From Allolobophora icterica (lineage: Eukaryota; Annelida; Clitellata; Crassiclitellata; Lumbricidae): DNA of 64,000 nt. The notes below the pieces were generated by a model. That model did not search any database. It saw only the letters and a list, made by a program, of their open reading frames with translations, and had not been told where the DNA came from. Shown piece after piece: positions 1-11,557 of this stretch. Each line of letters begins with the position of its first letter. Position 1 is the stretch's first letter. The stretch spans positions 53,104,949-53,168,948 of the forward strand of contig OY744613.1 in the NCBI GenBank assembly GCA_963556255.1. The letters run 5' to 3'. The translations under genes and the position numbers were made by a program.

Positions 1-18
1 CGCTATAGAAGTTCATTA

Positions 19-133
19 TAGATAGATAGATAGATAGATGTATGTATGTATGTATGTATGTATGTATGTATGCATGTATACATGCATATATGCATGTATG
101 CATGTATGACATGTATGTAGGTATGTATGTATT
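19..133. repeat. (TAGA)n / (TATG)n microsatellite
   Basis: Tetranucleotide runs of GATA and TATG, followed by a C homopolymer near 140-151. The first bases (CGCTATAGAA) resemble the 3' end of the tRNA-SINE at 28892-29131, so this may be the tail of a truncated SINE copy. Simple repeat is certain; the SINE link is a guess. Confidence 0.9.
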
Positions 134-900
134 ATTTTTGCCCCCCCCCCCATGATGAACCTTCTGGATCCGCCTCTGATCTTGAGGCACTCCATTATTG
201 ATTAATACGCTTTGCAGTAGTGTCGTGTGTATACAAAGGCCCCTAAGCCCTCTATATAGATATTATTATGCTTAAATGTATGCGCCTGGCTAGGCGTTGG
301 GTAGGCGAAAGGCCGATCGCCGACTTGTCATATATAATTAGTTGCTTGATCAGGAGTTAGGAGGCTCATGTGTTAACGCGCAAGATTTGCTGATAGAATT
401 GGTATTAAGTTTTTGAAGAGAGCAAATCTACTATAACAGAAAACTGATTGTGACTGAAATGCAAGAAATATCAATTGAAAGAAGTGTTCGGACTGTTTTC
501 TCACGAAGTCACAGCCACGCTATACTATTAAGTGAGCTACTTATTTATAGATAATAGAGAAAAAAATAGGACAGTTAAGTAGGCGAAAAGATAGTGACAG
601 TGCCAATAGAAGAGTGTTGACACTGTGCATTGCTTTGTTAACACATTTAACATTTTCGTTCGTAGTTGTATTTAGCATCATAGGTTAGCGCATTTGGTCC
701 AATATGCGACGTTGCTGTCAAGCAGGGTTTAGTTTATATCGTTACAATTACATGTTGCTGACATCTTAAAATGTGGATCCATCATTGAAGGCAAACAGAA
801 TATTATTGTGTTAAGAATATCTGAAAATTATTTCACTGAGTTTAACTTTCCTTCAAACAAGTAAAGGAAATTCATTTGCAAAAATTTCTTAGTTTAAAGA
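134..900. other. AT-rich DNA, no feature recognised
   Basis: No convincing exon, RNA gene or bounded repeat was seen on either strand. A signal-peptide exon for the Ig gene downstream could hide here but I could not identify one. Confidence 0.4.
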
Positions 901-1155
901 AAAAATTATATCTGCACAAAAATTTCAACGGAGTAAGCGAATTTCCACGCTCCCCAGGGATCGTGACCATTAAAATAAAGGAGCTGACCTTACACTGTAC
1001 ATATCACAGATGCATACAACGACGCGTGTTTCAGGTCTCCCAGTGGAGGTGACAGTCGATTGATGGTCTGGGACACCAGAAGCAGGCCATCGCTCGGTTT
1101 ATATTACAGCTATTGTTGGCTATAAGAGCGCAGACACTTAAAATGTGCATAAATT
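901..1155. repeat. Left part of a third copy of the 59.4/62.7 kb duplicated sequence
   Basis: The stretch around GGATCGTGACCATTA and the end GTGCATAAATT resemble 59430-59600 and 62660-62870. The copy is split by the foldback element at 1156-2260 and resumes at 2261 with GCATAAATTATGCTAAAGAGG, like 62853 onward. Similarity was judged by eye and is clearest in the last 40 bases. Confidence 0.5.
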
Positions 1156-2260
1156 GGTTCTAGGACAATTCGTCGCAGGACAATTCGGCGCGGACAATTC
1201 GGCGCGTACAATTCGTCGCAGGACAATTCGGCGCGGACAATTCGGCGCGGACATATCGTCGCGGACAATTCGGCGAAGGACAATTCGGCGCAGGACAATT
1301 CGGCGCGGACAATTCGGCGCTGTTAATCAAAATATAAAATTGAAACTGCTTCATTAAGCCACCATAGAAATAAAAAGCAACATTAAAAGTGAAATATAAT
1401 AGTAGATTGTCGAGATCACCATGATATTTAATATTGAGTTTTAATTGAATATAGATACTCTAATATGAAATCCAAAAGTTTATAATCTAATACAACTAAA
1501 TGTAAATACAAAACAATTTGGATAATCCTGTCCGAAATTGTATGAATACAGACACTCATATGTAATCTAAAAATTACTAATCTAACACAACAAAATGTTA
1601 ATACAAAAAAAACAGTTGAATAATCCTGTCCGAAATTGTTTGAATGTAACTAAATCGTTACAATGGGTTAATTTGTTAATCCATTTAATTTATGTTGTGA
1701 CTGCATCCCGTAAGTATTCGATTGATGTTCGATTTTCGTAATCCAGCACAACAATAAATCGACGATAGCTAATCACCTCGCATTGATTAATTATATAAAT
1801 TTTCCGCGATAACATTTTGTATTATATGAATTTCCAGGAACGAAATGTCCCGCGCCGAATTGTCCCGCGCCGAATTGTCCGGCGCCGAATTGTCCGCGAC
1901 GAAATGTCCGCGCCAAATTGTCCGCGCTGAATTGTCCTGCGACGAATTGTCCGCGCCAAATTGTCCGCGCTGAATTGTCCTGCGACGAATTGTCCGCGGA
2001 AAATTGTCCGCGCTGAATTGTCCTGCGACGAATTGTCCGCGCCAAATTGTCCGCGCTGAATTGTCCTGCGACGAAATGTCCGCGTCAAATTGTCCGCGCT
2101 GAATTGTCCTGCGACGAATTGTCCGCGCCAAATTGTCCGCGCTGAATTGTCCTGCGACGAATTGTCCGCGTCAAATTGTCCGCGCTGAATTGTCCTGCGA
2201 CGAATTGTCCGCGCCAAATTGTCCGCGCTGAATTGTCCTGCGACGAATTGTCCGGTCACC
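1156..2260. mobile_element. TU-like foldback element FB1
   Basis: Both ends are tandem arrays of a 14-15 bp unit (GGACAATTCGGCGC with variants). The left array is at about 1163-1320 in one orientation. The right array is at about 1848-2253 in the opposite orientation, so the element can fold back. The middle (about 1330-1845) is AT-rich and non-coding. A perfect 9 bp duplication GCATAAATT flanks it at 1147-1155 and 2261-2269. The termini read GGTTCTA-GGAC on the left and, reversed, GGTGACC-GGAC on the right. Long open frames on both strands across the arrays follow from the repeat having no stop codons and are not genes. Sea-urchin TU elements have the same plan (inverted ends with ~15 bp tandem repeats). 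Family identity is inference; structure is directly visible. Confidence 0.85.
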
Positions 2261-2401
2261 GCATAAATTATGCTAAAGAGGTTCATAAACGATTATGCAC
2301 ATTAATGATTGGTCTATTGATTGTTGTATGTTACAGGCGAGCCGAGCTTATTTTTGCTGTAGTTCGCTTAAAACTCCAACGCATTATAGAATACAGTTTA
2401 A

Positions 2402-2704
2402 CCCTCAGGCTACCAAGGTGTTTTTGCGACATCGGCTACCAAGGGGGGGGGGTGGTTACCACCCCCCCGGAATTTCGTGTTTGGTTTAAGATATCATATC
2501 ATGTAATACAGCATTTGATTCAGCATTCATTTCTGAAAAGAATGGTATATTTAGTTGTAAAATATATGAATGCATCTCGAAATTATATAGTTTTTAACAA
2601 AGGCACCGGTCCATTTAACGATATCTGATATTATCGCACACAATTTGTACTATTGATCAATTAATATTATGACGTAAGGCCAAGGGGGCCTTCGACACGC
2701 AAGA

Positions 2705-2762
<58 letters not shown>

Positions 2763-3607
2763 CATTATTACCGGTATATATGTGTGTATATATATATGCC
2801 CATAGACAATTACGATTGTTACGTAAATACCTGGACAAAAATATATAAATGATGTGGGTTTGAAAATGAACTATGTATCCAAGAATATTCTAAATATAAT
2901 AAATATAATGAGGCTTAATTTTCAACAATACAAACTATTCCAAAGTCTGTTTTAGTTACAGGCAAAACCTAAAGGTGTGCAGCTATATCAACATGAAACA
3001 AGAAATTATGTAATTTTTCCCGGCAGTCAAATACGTCAGTGGTCCTTGCAGTTGTTGCAAGTTACTTTCATTGTTTTGTGCGAATGCTTCCTGCAAACCG
3101 GCTTCTTGAACACTTCACAGCACTACTTTACTCTGTTAGTATTCTGCTTCAACTGTTTATAGCCCTTCCCCATACCCAACCATATCGGTTTACGTTGTGA
3201 TATTGCATCAGTGATTTTCACACTGAAAAAGCGTATTATTATTCATTATGATCACTTCCGGTTATCAAAAGACAAATAACTAAGCAAGTAAATATAACCC
3301 TAAATTCCCTCTAAAGAATGGCATAGTTGTTTCTCTTCCAGAAAGAATAATGAATACCTTTATAGTCGACAACAGCTAACAGCTGACGAGAGAAATTCCT
3401 GATTTCATAAGTGGTACCTAGGCTATATCGGGTATAACTTTTTTATGACGTGGGATATCATCATGACTTTTACCTCAAAATTTGCGCAAATGGACCCCCT
3501 ACAGCTACCTAAAATGTCAAAATTATATTCCATGTGCAAAAAAAAGTTTTTCCAGAAAAACGTAGGGGGGGGGTGGTAACCACCCCCCCCCCTTGGTAGC
3601 CCGAGGG
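2402..3607. mobile_element. Non-autonomous piggyBac-like (TTAA) element
   Basis: TTAA at 2398-2401 and 3608-3611 flanks ends CCCTCAGGCTACCAAGG and, reversed, CCCTCGGGCTACCAAGG. A G/C-homopolymer hairpin (GGGGTGGTTACCACCCCC type) sits next to each end, at about 2430-2470 and 3565-3596. TTAA duplication with CCC-starting termini is the piggyBac signature. No transposase reading frame was found inside. The interior contains a TA microsatellite. Confidence 0.7.
2708..2755. repeat. (TA)n microsatellite
   Basis: About 24 TA units inside the TTAA-flanked element, next to TGTG/TATA-rich sequence to about 2797. Confidence 0.95.
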
Positions 3608-3689
3608 TTAAATAACACTTTCATCACAGTAATTTAGAAGGCAGTAAGCCATTGAGAGGCTGTACAACAGGTCGTCATAAACTGTGTCA

Positions 3690-4130
3690 GCGTAACCGTA
3701 ATCACAATCGTAATCTCCAAACTTCTAAAGCGCCACTCAAAGGCCAAGCGCATGGCACCAGCCTTTTCATGAGAGCTACGTCAAGTCAAAAGTGTGTTTC
3801 CAGAGAGCAATCCAAAAGAGATCCGAGTCCAGTTTCCAGAAGGCCAAATCAAATTAGAGGGGTGCAAAAAAGTGTAAGTTGACCGTGAAGCAACGTACAT
3901 TAGACAGTAGAACTGGGGCTCATTTTTTGGACACACACATTGTGGAGAAGAGGTTGAAGAGCGGATTGGTCGAACCAGTTGGAAGAGAATCAGAGAAACA
4001 AACCGGGAAGAGAATGGTTGAATGACGTTATGAATTGGTGCGAGACCATTGTATTTTAACATACTGGCGCGGAACAGAACCGAGTGAAGAGGCATAGTAA
4101 AGCGTGCGATAGACTCCAACGCACACTGAA
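3690..4130 (-). mobile_element. CR1/L2-like LINE 3' end fragment
   Basis: Reading the minus strand, the fragment ends in a GATTACGATTACG-like repeat after a conserved block (plus-strand AACTTCTAAAGCGCCACTC). The block recurs at 24288-24330, 39605-39640 and, in reverse orientation, 61775-61815. A further shared segment, with TCCAGAGAG and GTCCGAGTYC-ATTGCCAGAA words, matches 39690-39740. This is a dispersed 3' terminal fragment; family assignment rests on the companion copies at 39.6-40.1 and 45.6-46.3 kb. Confidence 0.5.
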
Positions 4131-4599
4131 TTACTTGGGCTCAGATTTCAACAAGTTTATTTAGTAGCATTCGCAAGAGGTCGCCACTCCATGATTACTG
4201 ATTGGCTATCATGGTGACCAATGAGTGCTGTTAATATACGTCATAGTTCGTAAGAGAATTTCTAGTCTGCCGAATGCAACTCAGTCAGCGTTTGATGGAC
4301 CGGAAGTTGTTGATCGAAGGTTTTGTTTAGGTGATTGGATATAATCGTAATAAAAATACTGCGGAATATCTCGAATATCCTAAGAAATAGCACACTTTTG
4401 TCCACAAACAAAAGTATTTACAAGTTAAAGTAACGATCTGATGACCGTGTTGCCTGTTTCGAGTAATGACTTGCTCAGCCGGATTCAGAATAACTGCAGG
4501 GATTTTTCTAGTGATCATCAAAGGTTAGTAATTTATTAAGGATCATCAGATCCGTAGCAACAAAGAATGTGGGCCCTCCGAACGTACGTCCGGGGCCCC

Positions 4600-6421
4600 T
4601 TTTCTCTTCTTTATGTTCTCTGCTCACCAGCGGGTTCGTATGACCAATGACGCCATCGTTCTCTGTCTTGTGCTCTTCTCTTCAGTCCACTGTATCCTTC
4701 TTCTTTTGTCATCATCCAGTCTAGCAGCATTGCCCTCGGTCTTCCTCGCGTCTTTCTCCCCTCCATCCTTCCCTCCATGATGTCTCTTAGCAGTGTCTCA
4801 CTCCTTAGGATGTGCCCGATCCATTTTCTTTGTCGTCCGCGTATAGTCCTTATGGGATACGGAAATTTCGCCCCCGGAAGAATCGCCCCCGGAAGATTCG
4901 CCCCCGACATTTCGCCCCCGGGAAGATTCGCCCCCGAGGAAGTTTCGCCTCCGGGATCCATGATGAAAATGTAACTAAGACTAGAAGCTGGATTAGCGAT
5001 GAAAATGTAACTAGAAGACTAGAAACTGGATCTATGATGAAAATGTAACTAAGACTAGAAGCTGGATCGACGGGGGCGAAACTTCCGGGGGGCGAAATGT
5101 CGGGGGCGAATCTTCCGGGGGCGAATCTTCCGGGGGCGAAAAGTCCTAGAACCAGTACTTATGAGTGATCTTTGTTCTTCTACCATTTGCAGGATTTCCT
5201 CGTTCTTCCTCCGTTCCGCCCAGCTAACTCTCTCCATTCTGCGCCACACCTACATCTCGAAGGCCTCCAATCTTTTTATGTCGTCCTTCCTCATTGTCCA
5301 TGTCTCGGAGCCGTACAGAACAACACTCCACACCAGTGTCTTTACCATTCTCTTCTTTAGACTCTTGCTTAAACCTCCTGTCATCAGCTCTCCTCTTTTA
5401 TAAAATGCATCTTTTCCCATGGATATTCTTCTTTTTATTTCCTCGTGGCATCTTGCATCGTCTGTGATCACACTTCCTAGATAGCAAAACTTCTCCACCT
5501 GTTCTATTTCTTCTCCGTTTAGTGTGATCTTTATTGTTTGTGGTGTTATACCGCTTCTCTTGCTTATCTTCATTACCTTTGTCTTCTTTACGTTTATTTT
5601 CATTTTATATTCCAGCGATACCGTGTTTAGACGATCCATCATCCTTTGTAAGCCCTCCTGGCTAGTTGCCAGCATCGCCTGGTCATCTGCAAATCTCAAT
5701 GCCTTCACCCTTCTTCCTCCTACCTTTATCCCCTCCTCCATATCCCCTAGCGTTTCTCGTATATATGATCTCTTCTATATAGATGTTGAATAGGATTGGT
5801 GACAGTGGGCATCCTTACTCCTCTTCCTATTTTTCCTGGTTCTGAGTACTCTCCATCAACTCTTATTTTCACTCTTTGTCCCATGTATAGATTACCTATC
5901 AATCTTCTTTCTCTCCAATCCACCCCTTTTCTTCTCAGTATTCCCATTAGCTTTTTCCAGTCTACTCTGTCGAAAGCTTTTTCATAGTCGACGAAGCAGA
6001 TATATATGTCTTGGTCATGTTGGATGCTTCTTTCTGCTATTACCCTCAATGCTGCCACCGCGTCTCTTGTCCCCTTTCCCTTTCTAAACCCATATTGGTC
6101 CTCTCCCAAGCAATTTTCTGCTTCCGCCTTTGTCTGCAGTCTCTTTGTTATAATTCTTAGCAGGATTTTTGATGCATGTGTCAGAAGGCTTATCGTGCGA
6201 TGGTCTTCACAATTTGTTGCATTCTGCTTCTTCTGTATTGGTATAACAATTGTCTGCAGGAAGTCCTTTGGCCATTCTCCCGTGTTGTAGATATCCTGGC
6301 ATAGCTGCACCACCTCGTTCATTGCCTTCTCTCCAAGATTTCTGAGTATTTCTATTGGGATGTTGTCAATTCCTTCCGACTTCCCCTTACAATTCTGAAA
6401 CTGGAATGCGGTAATATACAT
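4600..6421 (-). pseudogene. Non-LTR retrotransposon reverse transcriptase (broken)
   Basis: Minus-strand frames encode RT segments in order: a palm/fingers part with YGFRKGKGTRDA and FVDYEKAFDRVDW (about 6421-5750), the catalytic-box segment with FADDQ and the YLGS element (5741-5250), then the thumb/C-terminal part with YGSETWTMRK (5250 region) and [11 protein letters not shown] plus GRPR (about 4855-4620). FADDQ corresponds to the [YF]xDD box of reverse transcriptases. The copy is 5'-truncated, with no endonuclease seen. It has frameshifts near 5745-5820 and is interrupted by a foldback element at 4854-5153. RTE-type or a related LINE clade is likely, but only a phylogeny would settle it. 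It lies antisense inside the hAT-like element at 4547-6771. Confidence 0.85.
4854..5153. mobile_element. TU-like foldback element FB2, inserted in the LINE
   Basis: Ends are short arrays of CGCCCCCGGAAGATT-type units (about 4870-4945) and their inverse (about 5070-5143). The core is two to three copies of a unit with GATGAAAATGTAACTA and CTAGAAGCTGGAT. The flanks AGTCCTTAT (4845-4853) and AGTACTTAT (5154-5162) match at 8 of 9 bases. The right end, reversed, starts GGTTCTAGGAC, the same as the left end of FB1. Removing the element and one flank copy rejoins the LINE frame (RSLI to TIRGRQRKW), so the insertion boundaries are well supported. Confidence 0.8.
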
Positions 6422-6779
6422 ATACAGGGTTCATATTATGTATTCATCGGCCTACGCCTACAGTGTACGTGTATTACATTTCCGTATTTACGCAAAGCGC
6501 TTCTTTCGAGAATTGTTCTCCGCAAATTGGTTAATCAATGCGTCATAATCCAGAGATCTGGCAATCTTGTGTTCGATTGAGTTAACTGCAAGCGCAGAAA
6601 GACTATCAAGTAGCCAAAAGACAACTGATGAGTGATGACGTAGCTAATAGCATTATGTGATGTATCAAAACAGTATCATAATGACTTCACGCCGTTCACG
6701 GTTATTTTTTACCACCTTTAGGGGCCCCCTTCCTTTCAGGGCCCCCTCCGAGAGCGGTCGCTACGCCTCTGAGGATCAT

Positions 6780-8094
6780 CAAAGTCAATTATATCGATCT
6801 GTTTAATTTCTTGTATGTATTAAATGCCTGGAGTAGGCTACAGTGTCTAATACTTTGTTAGTAAATTTCGTAGACTATGCCAAAAGTGTCACATTTGCAA
6901 TCCAAAAGTGTTGTAAGTTATTTGTATACAGTCTACTAAACTATCTCCATTGCACTCCCCATAAAAGATTGACTAGGTGTAGTCATTGAAATTTTCTTTG
7001 TCTTCTTGAGCATATTAAGCCGTGTTATACACAGATCTGTAAGAGTCAAGTGAGAAGTTGGGTAAGTTAATAGGGTGCTCAATTCTAACTCAACATAAAC
7101 TTCACTTTAGAAATTATCATTGTTTCCAAGCAATTAGGCCTACATAAATATCAGCCGACTAATTTCTGCTTTTTGTTCACCGTCAGACCAAAAACGGTTG
7201 CACTCGACCTACGAATACGTTGAATCTTGCTATGGCTTTGCACTAGAAGGGCTCTAAGGCGCTCTTACTTTAGTCTGAAAACTTCGGAATTCACTTCTCA
7301 GAAGGGAATTCCGAGAAAAAACCGGGTCCACAATGGTTTAGACTACTGTTAACGCTGGCAACATCTGGTGTCAGTATCTGCAACGGCTAATTATTACCTT
7401 GATATCACAACAGTACTAAGTGTATTTAGTTATCATCATCGTCATGCACTTAATCAGGTGACCAACTGGTTCACTACTCGATTACATTGAGAATAAATGA
7501 GATTAGATTAGATTGCGTTACATTCGATTATATACGTAGCTGTTGTTTTGTTGAGTTGCGATCTTTCTCTAAAACACGGTTGCAAAACGAACACTACCTC
7601 TCCGGTTTTGAAGAGCAAATTCAATACAGGTCTCTGACCCTTTGCCTGTGCCCCTGCTTACGGTGATGACATTCGTGATAGCGCGATTAGTATTGGCCTA
7701 CCCCTCAAAGGCCTCTGACGTTCAGATGCCGTTGGTCAATTTGTGTATGGAAGTATTTGTATGTGATTGTTTGTATCGAATCTATCAACGTAGCTGGTTA
7801 AGCCAAAATAGAAATTTCTTTGCTGATGTTAGGCACGTGAACATATAAATTATAATTAAAATTAAAAACTATTCTTTTCAGTTTGCTCAACGTTATAAGA
7901 CTGTCTCCGCACACCACATATTGATACCTTTAGGCTAAAAAGCACAGGATTTAAGTTTCCCAGCATTTCAGGGAGACCCAGGGCCTTTTGGTCTCTTGCC
8001 TTTTACTTTGTTTGCATTGTAATAGTCGTTTCCTAATTTAAAATCCGCCAACGGTTTCCAGTTTGAAAGCCATGTCCTATCCGTTGAGCAGGCT
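6780..8094. other. Intergenic DNA, no gene recognised
   Basis: Stop-rich on both strands. A short frame from ATG near 7665 begins with a hydrophobic run (MTFVIARLVLA) that resembles a signal peptide. No matching splice donor in phase 1 was found after it, so I do not call it as the Ig gene's first exon. Confidence 0.4.
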
Positions 8095-8230
8095 GTAATC
8101 TAGTCCCCCTCTTGTGGGGGGGAACAAGTTTCCTGGGGGGAGATTTTCCACCCCAAAAGGTGTCTACATTACAATAATGCTGGCCTCTGGGGGGACATCA
8201 ATGATTCCCCCCCAAAGACGTCTAGATTAC
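8095..8230. mobile_element. Small MITE, family with 15851-16224
   Basis: The terminal inverted repeat GTAATCTAG/CTAGATTAC bounds 136 bp with C-rich and G-rich blocks (TCCCCCTC, CCCCCCAAAGACGT). The copy at 15851-16224 shares the ends and internal phrases (TCTACATT, GCTGGCCTCTGGGGG, AAGACGTCTAGATTA). Non-coding. Confidence 0.7.
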
Positions 8231-8245
8231 ACACTGTCCGACTTA

Positions 8246-10535
8246 GGGTGGTCCACAGACACATGGTAAAAAATAAAGTTCAAGCTAGAAACCAGGCCAC
8301 CCTCTCAGTTTTTTACACCTATCAATAGTATTATTGAGACAAAATTTCAGCTTCCAATTCCCATTGGAAGACGATGCTCACGGACTATTTAACTTTGTCA
8401 TACACCGATAAACAGACATTAATTGCAGAAATGAGTGTGTTGAGCATACAAATGCATTTTATTTCAGGATAGATCAAATATTACTGTAATTTGACAACAT
8501 ATGTAATACAAGAACAGTTAGACAGATGGAACTGTAAAATGTCAGAAGGTTTAATGAATTACAAATGTCCAAAACTGTCAAAAACATCGTCCAGTCCATG
8601 AAAATCGAATGTCGATTGTTCTTGTTTTATAATTTCAACACCTGTTACAGTATTTGACTCTAGAAACTGCAAGGCTTTGCAAGCACTGCGTCAACAGCAG
8701 CCTTCTTTGTTGTGTGAGTGAGAACAGCTTTCATATTTGCCTCGAGCACTTGGAGAAGAAAGTGCTTTTCTTCTTCATCATTGGTGATGAGGCAGTAGAA
8801 TTCCTCGAACAACTTCACACCCTCTCAGCCGCGTCATTCACCACTCTCAACTGCTGAATTATCTATCTACCTTGCTTATAATGCTCATTCTCGATCCATT
8901 TCTCTGGTAAAAAAAATCACTCATCTTCAGGTGTGACAGTAGTGTCAGTGCTCACTGGGTTGTAAAATCACCCAGTAAACCCTCCTTCAGTACCTTAGCA
9001 TCACTTCTCACCTCCTTTCACCAGGCTTTGCGGTCATTCTGTCGACAATCTTCATTTTATCTCTTACAGGAAGTTGGTCTTGCAGTCATTCTGTCGACAA
9101 TCTTCATTTTATCTGTTACGGGAAGTTGGTCTGAGAACATTGCCAGACCTACAGCCTCATCTGAAAGGTGGTACCACAAGTGGTTTTCTAGGACCTTCCT
9201 GGCAGCAACGCTAACCTAACAGTCAATAGACTCATATTGTCCTAGACCAATCCAAAGTGACAGATCTTGTTCTGGAGCTTCAGCAGCAAGTGGGTCTTTG
9301 TCCAAGCCTTTGCGTAAAACAGGGCACCAAACTTAAAAAATCAATGAATCTGAATTTCTTCATGAATAGGTCAGGTTGATCGCGAAAAATGTAGATTTTG
9401 ATTGCATACAGTAACGTTGCCATCCAATGTGCATGGTGAATTGGCCCAGGGCTCTCCAGTGAATTATTGAAGACTGACTTCAAAGGACAACCACTGTCAG
9501 CTCAATGAGCTCTTGGTAGTACTGTTGTCAATGATCTCTGAATCTGACTTTCTTTCAGCAAACTCCTTGAGAAAACTGACGCTGTTTCATGGGAGGCTGC
9601 AGTGCCGGATATGACTTCCAGTCCTCGGAAGTTGACACAAGTCACACCTTCCCATCAGCTTTAAATATTTTGAAGATTGGAATTTATGGAGAACAGGTGG
9701 ACTGCAGCACAAGGTGAATACTTTGGCTAAAATCAATTCCATTACATGATGACGGCAGGCCAACCACAAGAGCTCTCAGCTTATTTGTCTTCCAGCAGAA
9801 CACACGATCCGTTGAAATGCCCAGTGTTGACAGACAGTGTATCAAAGCTCAAGGCTTGAACCTTGTCAACTGTGAGCTTTCACAACTTCAGAAGAATATG
9901 AACGACCATTAGTGTGAATTCATTGCATCCTGTCCCAAAGGCTAATTTGGGCACAAAGAGGAGCTTATTCACACCATCACCGGAAACCAGCACTGGCAGG
10001 TGGTCGACATTTCCTGCTCCAAAGATCTTAGGCAGGGTCTACCCAACCCAGTGTAGTACCAGTGGCTAATCTGGTACAAATTCAGATCTTACAGCTTCAG
10101 CATGCTCTATCCTGGCTTTCTTACGCACTCTGTTACGCGAAAGTGGCAGGGCAGAAGGATCACAGCCAAGCGCTGCAGCAATTGTAATGTAAAAATTCAC
10201 TTCTGAAAACATGTCAGCCCTAAACACAGGAAGTAGGCACCATGACCTTCAACAAGAACTGTACACTTTCTTGTTTCAAGTACCAGTAAGTAAGTAAGTC
10301 TGATAACACAACATAAACTATTTCAAGCTCATCTCCATGATAAATGTTGACCAAGTTATAATGCATCGAGATTTACAGCAAATACTACTATATGGTAATA
10401 TTTATTTGTCATTGAGCACCATCTTCCAGTTGGAATAAGAAGCTGAAATTTTGTCTCAATAATACTATTGACAGGTGTAAAAAACTGAGAGGGTGGCCTG
10501 GTTTCTAGCTTGAACTTTATTTTTTTGGACCACAC
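8246..10535 (-). mobile_element. DNA transposon with ~140 bp terminal inverted repeats
   Basis: The sequence 8250-8385 is repeated in inverse orientation at about 10395-10535 with few differences; both contain AAAGTTCAAGCTAGAAACCA and GGCCACCCTCTCAGTTTTTT. Outer ends are GGGTGGTCCA and, reversed, GTGTGGTCCA. A TA dinucleotide flanks both sides (8244-8245, 10536-10537), a likely TA target duplication. The interior holds minus-strand remnants of one protein. A second relic, lacking the left end, lies at 22391-23489. The superfamily is not recognised. Confidence 0.75.
8640..9770 (-). pseudogene. Degenerate transposon protein (inside 8246-10535)
   Basis: On the minus strand, separate frames read HHAHWMATLLYAIKIYIFRD (9483-9280 region), HLWYHLSDEAVGLAMFSDQ (about 9200-9100) and ITNDEEEKHFLLQVLEANMK (about 8800-8740). 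The last segment matches SITKDENKKQYLLQVVSAHR in the + strand relic at 22.4-23.2 kb, so both descend from one coding sequence. Stops and frameshifts separate the pieces. A plus-strand duplication of a 45 bp segment is also visible (CTGTCGACAATCTTCATTTT at about 9040 and 9090). The function is presumed transposon-encoded; no catalytic motif was identified. Confidence 0.6.
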
Positions 10536-10676
10536 TACTGTCCGTTGAGTGTAGGACCTATCTCCATTGCCAGTTGGCTGATCTGCCGTGATGTTTCTGT
10601 AGATATGGAAACTTAATCCTCTTTCTGTATAAAACGACTATCGTTGTGTCTTTTATGTGTTTATGATTTTTAATAG

Positions 10677-10988
10677 GCGCAGTTGTGCGTGGGCAAACTG
10701 GTGGTCCGAATGCAGTCGTTTTAATCAACGGTCAGACGATGCTGGATTGTTCTACAACCAACCTCGGATTATCTACGTGGACACATACAACGGATGGATC
10801 TAGCAACGCGGTACGGATTTCAGATGGTTGCATTGTCAGTGGAGCCAATGCAGCCTATTACAGGACAGAACAACCAGGAGGAAACGTATGTAGATTGATT
10901 ATTGGAAATGCGACAATGCAACAGGCTGGAGTCTATTTATGCAATGATGGCATATCGACCACCTACAGAAGTTTAGTCACGGTCATTG
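10677..10988 (+). CDS. Ig receptor exon 1: Ig-like domain 1 (V-type)
   Basis: The acceptor TTTTTAATAG ends at 10676 and the donor GTGAGT starts at 10989; the exon is phase 1-1 and 104 codons. The frame (from GCA at 10679) reads AVVRGQTGGPN, then LDCSTT with the first domain cysteine, TWTHTT with the core tryptophan, and QQAGVYLCNDG, the usual DxGxYxC F-strand motif with A replacing D. Extra cysteines (DGCIV, NVCRL) could form a second disulfide. One N-glycosylation site (NAT) is present. An exon upstream must supply the first base of the split codon and the signal peptide. Confidence 0.88.
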
Positions 10989-11557
10989 GTGAGTGGCAAC
11001 AGAAGTTTTGCTTCCTAATAAGAACATGGACTTTGATTAAATAATGAGCTGTTTAATATTTATTCTTATTTTTTCCCCGAAATACCTGTGACCTTTTCAA
11101 GTCGAGTTCATTATGAACCTGTAAATCAGGTTGCTTCATTATGCTTCAATGCCTGAAGAAGTCTAATCCAGTTTGATACGATCTATTCCTTTTTGTTAAC
11201 TGCTCACCCTCTTAATTAGTTCTCCCTGTTGTCGAGTTCGCATGGACCTCGACTTCCTTTCTCTGACCAAAGGACAGTGATTTGTATTTTGAATTTGTTC
11301 ATAGGCAACCATCGATTGATGGCTTGTGCTGTGATAATAGCGCTATAGTAGTTTTCAGATTAGATTAGGTCGTGTCCAGTCCGTCTATGCTAGTATCTAA
11401 ACTACTCTATTCTGCTCAAATCTGGTTTTTCTCTTTTTTTGTAATGACTCGAGGTTCTAGAATTAAAGTAGACAGCTGTTTTTAGCAAACTACTAGATCT
11501 ATAACTGGTTTAAGACGATTAAGAGGCATATGACGCATTGATGAATGTGAGGCAGAA
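10989..11557. other. Intron 1, first part
   Basis: Intronic, no coding signal. A short motif GCTATAGTAG near 11340 resembles a SINE-type 3' end but no bounded element was established. Confidence 0.5.

Larger units (their letters stand above)
4547..6771. mobile_element. hAT-like element carrying an antisense LINE
   Basis: The ends CAGATCCGTAGCAAC and, reversed, CAGAGGCGTAGCGAC are imperfect inverted repeats. The perfect 8 bp duplication AGGATCAT flanks the element at 4539-4546 and 6772-6779, as expected for hAT elements. GGGGCCC-rich subterminal segments lie near both ends. The interior is almost wholly occupied by an inverted LINE fragment, so this copy is non-autonomous, or the LINE jumped into it. 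Confidence 0.7.

Noticed and set aside
1163..2253. Regular repeats resembling a CRISPR array
   Set aside because: Units are contiguous with no unique spacers, lie in two opposite arrays and belong to a eukaryotic foldback element.
1110..2286. Open frames of 60-154 codons on both strands with RTIRRRTIQRGQF-like repeats
   Set aside because: They are translations of the FB1 arm repeats, which lack stop codons; no splice or start support.
7665..7740. Signal-peptide-like frame MTFVIARLVLA upstream of the Ig gene
   Set aside because: No phase 1 donor at a plausible distance and no support for the start; it lies beyond two transposons from Ig exon 1. Left as a possibility only.
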